A stretch of 16,878 bases of DNA from an uncultured Collinsella sp. (lineage in GTDB: Bacteria > Actinomycetota > Coriobacteriia > Coriobacteriales > Coriobacteriaceae). This document shows positions 14,857 to 16,878 of this stretch, piece after piece (positions within the stretch are counted from its first letter, which is position 1; every line of letters starts with the position of its first letter). The stretch covers positions 1 to 16,878 of the forward strand of contig CAADVA010000170.1 of NCBI GenBank assembly GCA_900752345.1, given 5' to 3'. The position numbers and the translations under genes were made by a program. Under the pieces are notes generated by a model. The model searched no databases. It had not been told where the DNA came from and was given only the letters and a program-made list of their open reading frames with translations.

Positions 14857-15747
14857 ATGGCAGAACAGACCAGCAAGGCCGATCGCGTCAAACTCAATCG
14901 CGAGCTCGCGCAGATGCTCAAGGGCGGCGTCATCATGGACGTCACCACGCCCGAGCAGGCACGCATCGCCGAGGAGGCGGGCGCCTGCGCCGTCATGGCA
15001 CTCGAGCGCATTCCGGCCGACATCCGCGCCGCAGGCGGCGTCTCGCGCATGAGCGACCCCAAGATGATCAAGGGCATCCAAGAGGCAGTCTCCATCCCCG
15101 TTATGGCCAAGTGCCGCATCGGCCACATTGTCGAGGCGCAGGTCCTGCAGGCCATCGAGATCGATTACATCGACGAGTCCGAGGTCCTCTCCCCCGCCGA
15201 TGACGTCTATCACATCGATAAGACCCAGTTTGACGTGCCGTTTGTCTGCGGCGCCCGCGATCTGGGCGAGGCACTGCGCCGCGTTGCCGAGGGCGCCACG
15301 ATGATTCGTACCAAGGGCGAGCCGGGCACGGGCGACGTCGTCCAAGCCGTACGCCACATGCGTAAGATCCAAAAGCAGATCTTCGACGTTGTCGCCCTGC
15401 GCAATGATGAGCTCTTTGAGGCAGCCAAGCAACTGCAGGTTCCGGTCGAGCTGGTACGCGAGGTTCATGCCACGGGCAAGCTTCCCGTGGTGAACTTTGC
15501 CGCCGGCGGCGTAGCGACCCCCGCCGACGCCGCGCTGATGATGCAGCTGGGCGCCGAGGGTGTCTTTGTCGGCTCGGGCATCTTTAAGAGGGGCGCCCCC
15601 GCCAAGCGCGCCGCCGCCATCGTTAAGGCTGTGGCAAACTTCACCGACGCCAAGCTCATTGCCGAGCTTTCGGAGGACCTGGGCGAGGCCATGGTGGGCA
15701 TCAACGCCGACGAGATCGAGATTATCATGGAGGAGCGCGGGCGCTAG
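14857..15747 (+). CDS. pdxS: pyridoxal 5'-phosphate synthase subunit PdxS
   Basis: This 296-aa protein matches PdxS in length and sequence. With PdxT it builds pyridoxal 5'-phosphate from ribose 5-phosphate, glyceraldehyde 3-phosphate and ammonia. Visible active-site features are GGVIMDV (D28), AKCRIGH with Lys85, and RTKGEPGTGD with Lys153. The two lysines match K81 and K149 of the Bacillus enzyme with a constant 4-residue offset. The phosphate loop NFAAGGVATP and the later VFVGSGIF are also present. The frame extends upstream to 14815, but GGGAG before ATG 14857 and the family length set the start. It is divergent from pdxR and followed 20 bp later by pdxT. Confidence 0.97.
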   Translation: MAEQTSKADRVKLNRELAQMLKGGVIMDVTTPEQARIAEEAGACAVMALERIPADIRAAGGVSRMSDPKMIKGIQEAVSIPVMAKCRIGHIVEAQVLQAIEIDYIDESEVLSPADDVYHIDKTQFDVPFVCGARDLGEALRRVAEGATMIRTKGEPGTGDVVQAVRHMRKIQKQIFDVVALRNDELFEAAKQLQVPVELVREVHATGKLPVVNFAAGGVATPADAALMMQLGAEGVFVGSGIFKRGAPAKRAAAIVKAVANFTDAKLIAELSEDLGEAMVGINADEIEIIMEERGR

Positions 15748-15767
15748 TCCGGCAGAAAGGGTCGCAT

Positions 15768-16355
15768 ATGAGCGATTATGTAGACCAGACGGTCGCCGTG
15801 CTGGCGGTCCAAGGCGCTTTTGCCGAGCACGAGGCAAGACTATCCGAGCTGGGCGCACACTGTATTGAGCTGAGGCAGGCGGCCGATTTGCAGCAGAACT
15901 TTGACCGCCTGGTCCTTCCCGGCGGCGAGTCCACCGTTCAGGGCAAGCTACTTGCCGAACTCGGTATGCTCGAGGGGCTTCGCACCCGCATTGTTGAAGG
16001 CATGCCTGTATTGGGAACTTGCGCCGGCTTGATTCTGCTGGCGCGCGACCTTGCCGCCCACGACGATAAGGGGACGCCGCGCCTGGCCACCATGGATGTA
16101 CTCGTTGAGCGTAATGCCTATGGCAGACAGCTCGGCAGCTTTCACACCAAGGGGCAGGTAGACGGCATCGACGGTGAAGTGCCATTAACATTTATTCGTG
16201 CGCCCCGCATCGTCGAGGTGCACGGCGACGCCAAGGCCTTAGCGAAAGTCGACGGGCGCATCGTCGCCGCCCGTCAGGGCAACCAGCTCGGCGTTACCTT
16301 TCACCCCGAGCTCGACGACGACACGCGCCTCCACGAGCTCTTCCTCCAAATGTAG
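15768..16355 (+). CDS. pdxT: pyridoxal 5'-phosphate synthase glutaminase subunit PdxT
   Basis: This 195-aa class I glutamine amidotransferase supplies ammonia from glutamine to PdxS. The oxyanion motif PGGEST is at 51-56, the nucleophile is Cys85 in GTCAG, and the partner residues are His179 and Glu181 in FHPEL. The FIRAP motif (142-146) is typical of PdxT. AAAGGG precedes the ATG. The 20-bp gap after pdxS points to one transcript. No T-tailed terminator follows directly; two long hairpins lie downstream. Confidence 0.97.
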   Translation: MSDYVDQTVAVLAVQGAFAEHEARLSELGAHCIELRQAADLQQNFDRLVLPGGESTVQGKLLAELGMLEGLRTRIVEGMPVLGTCAGLILLARDLAAHDDKGTPRLATMDVLVERNAYGRQLGSFHTKGQVDGIDGEVPLTFIRAPRIVEVHGDAKALAKVDGRIVAARQGNQLGVTFHPELDDDTRLHELFLQM

Positions 16356-16388
16356 GCAGAAATCAAACGAGCGTGGATTTTCGGACGC

Positions 16389-16468
16389 ATAGCAAATGAG
16401 AGTGGATAATCTCCCACTTTGAGCTCGAATGCAGACTCAAACCGGGAGATTATCCACTCTCATGCTAT
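16389..16468. repeat. long inverted repeat (hairpin A) after pdxT
   Basis: A perfect 18-bp stem GAGAGTGGATAATCTCCC (16398-16415) pairs with 16444-16461. It extends outward to ATAGC/GCTAT with a 2-base bulge, and a TTTGAG/CTCAAA pair lies in the loop. No T-tract follows, so it is not a standard intrinsic terminator. It lies about 34 bp after the pdxT stop. Confidence 0.8.
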
Positions 16469-16526
16469 GTAGTCGTTGGGGATGTTCTTAAACGACTAGT
16501 CAAACAAGAACGTTCCCAACGACTAC
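16469..16526. repeat. long inverted repeat (hairpin B), adjacent to A
   Basis: The arms 16469-16489 (GTAGTCGTTGGGGATGTTCTT) and 16506-16526 pair over 21 bp with two mismatches. The 16-base loop contains the palindrome GACTAGTC. It begins at the base after hairpin A ends. Confidence 0.8.
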
Positions 16527-16738
16527 ATTGCGATAGACGGCCACGTTTGCCCAGATAAAACCGACCAAAATTAACTTGTCCCCCTTTTGGTAGGTTTGGA
16601 TCAAGGCAACGCCGATATTTTGGTACCGACAGCGAAAACCCGCCAGAGCGAGGGAGGCCCTTTTGGGGCGAGATGACGCCATAGGTTGAGCATAAGTCAG
16701 CGAGCGGGTCGCATTTGTGACAAGGTGGCATGAAACGA
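16527..16738. other. intergenic stretch with no convincing gene
   Basis: About 210 bp lie between hairpin B and the terminator of the right-hand gene. Open frames exist on the minus strand but lack a ribosome binding site and overlap the hairpins. I see no tRNA, promoter pair or riboswitch. The content could be a decayed repeat. Confidence 0.4.
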
Positions 16739-16767
16739 AAGGGCGCTGACCTTCTGGTCGCGCCCTT
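16739..16767 (-). terminator. terminator of the gene entering from the right
   Basis: On the minus strand AAGGGCGCGACC pairs with GGTCAGCGCCCTT, with one bulged base, and TTTCGTTT follows. It is about 75 bp after the stop codon at 16843-16845. Confidence 0.7.
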
Positions 16768-16816
16768 GAAGTTGAACGTCAGATTGTCCAAATGCGGCCC
16801 GCGCAGCGTCGGCCCG

Positions 16817-16842
16817 TTACGGCGTTTGGTAAAACGCCGTAA
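16817..16842 (-). terminator. perfect hairpin directly after the stop codon
   Basis: TTACGGCGTTT (16817-16827) pairs perfectly with AAACGCCGTAA (16832-16842) over a 4-base loop. It touches the TAG of the minus-strand gene. No T-run follows on the minus strand, so it may protect the 3' end while the hairpin at 16739 terminates. Confidence 0.55.
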
Positions 16843-16878
16843 CTAAAAGCGATTGCCGCGGAAGCCGCCACCGTTGCG
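16843..16878 (-). CDS. Gly/Arg-rich C-terminus of a protein (partial)
   Basis: Reading the minus strand from the window edge gives RNGGGFRGNRF and then TAG at 16845-16843. Glycine/arginine tails of this kind are common at the ends of DEAD-box RNA helicases and other RNA-binding proteins, so such a gene is plausible, but eleven residues do not identify it. The hairpin touching the stop and the terminator at 16739 support a real gene end. Confidence 0.55.
   Translation of the reverse strand, partial: RNGGGFRGNRF

Noticed and set aside
14752..16191. 479-residue minus-strand frame opposite pdxS-pdxT
   Set aside because: It is antisense to two unmistakable enzymes and spans their intergenic gap. 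There is no family resemblance.
16465..16791. 108-residue open frame on the minus strand (and an overlapping 60-residue frame at 16500-16682)
   Set aside because: It starts at TTG with no ribosome binding site, runs through a terminator hairpin and into both arms of hairpin B, and a second frame is open over the same bases. It may be a decayed repeat, but I cannot support a gene.

Overview
The window is GC-rich chromosomal DNA that most resembles Coriobacteriia (Collinsella-like, Actinomycetota). This rests on gene content and codon style: a Ski2-like DUF3516 helicase, a reverse rubrerythrin of the anaerobe type, a DUF2130 coiled-coil protein, and a divergent MocR regulator next to pdxST. It is an inference, because there is no rRNA gene or other decisive marker. 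I saw no tRNA, rRNA or CRISPR array.

Layout. Positions 1-4133 are on the + strand: the end of an unrecognised gene, a TrmB-like methyltransferase with a degenerate catalytic motif, a 123-bp inverted-repeat element, and the helicase. A strong two-way terminator (4154-4190) separates the helicase from a long minus-strand block. In transcription order that block runs ADH (10807) - ALDH - HIRAN protein - 59-aa protein - metallophosphoesterase - YdjC-like deacetylase - DUF2130 protein (ends 4208). ADH and ALDH are coupled. The HIRAN, 59-aa and phosphoesterase genes look like one operon. The YdjC gene sits between two copies of a palindromic repeat. Reverse rubrerythrin (11064-11624, +) diverges from ADH across a promoter and operator region. 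Next come a minus-strand PD-(D/E)XK-like gene between two direct copies of the 123-bp element, the minus-strand PdxR-type regulator, and divergently pdxS-pdxT (+), the pyridoxal-phosphate synthase. The last 520 bp hold two adjacent long hairpins, terminators for a gene entering from the right, and that gene's Gly/Arg-rich C-terminus.

How the genes work together. PdxR, PdxS and PdxT form a standard PLP module: the regulator lies back to back with the synthase (PdxS) and glutaminase (PdxT) genes. ADH and ALDH should interconvert an alcohol, aldehyde and acid pair. Reverse rubrerythrin handles peroxide in an anaerobe. The remaining minus-strand genes are housekeeping or accessory genes of unknown substrate.

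Most unusual content. (1) Three copies of a 123-bp element share about 20-bp terminal inverted repeats beginning CTAAGTGAGTAGAC. Two of them supply the last codons and the stop codon (Leu-Ser-Glu-stop) of unrelated genes and flank the nuclease-like gene as direct repeats. (2) A second, REP-like palindrome looks split around ydjC. (3) Twin hairpins follow pdxT. (4) The TrmB-like protein lacks the family's catalytic Asp and has a C-terminal extension.
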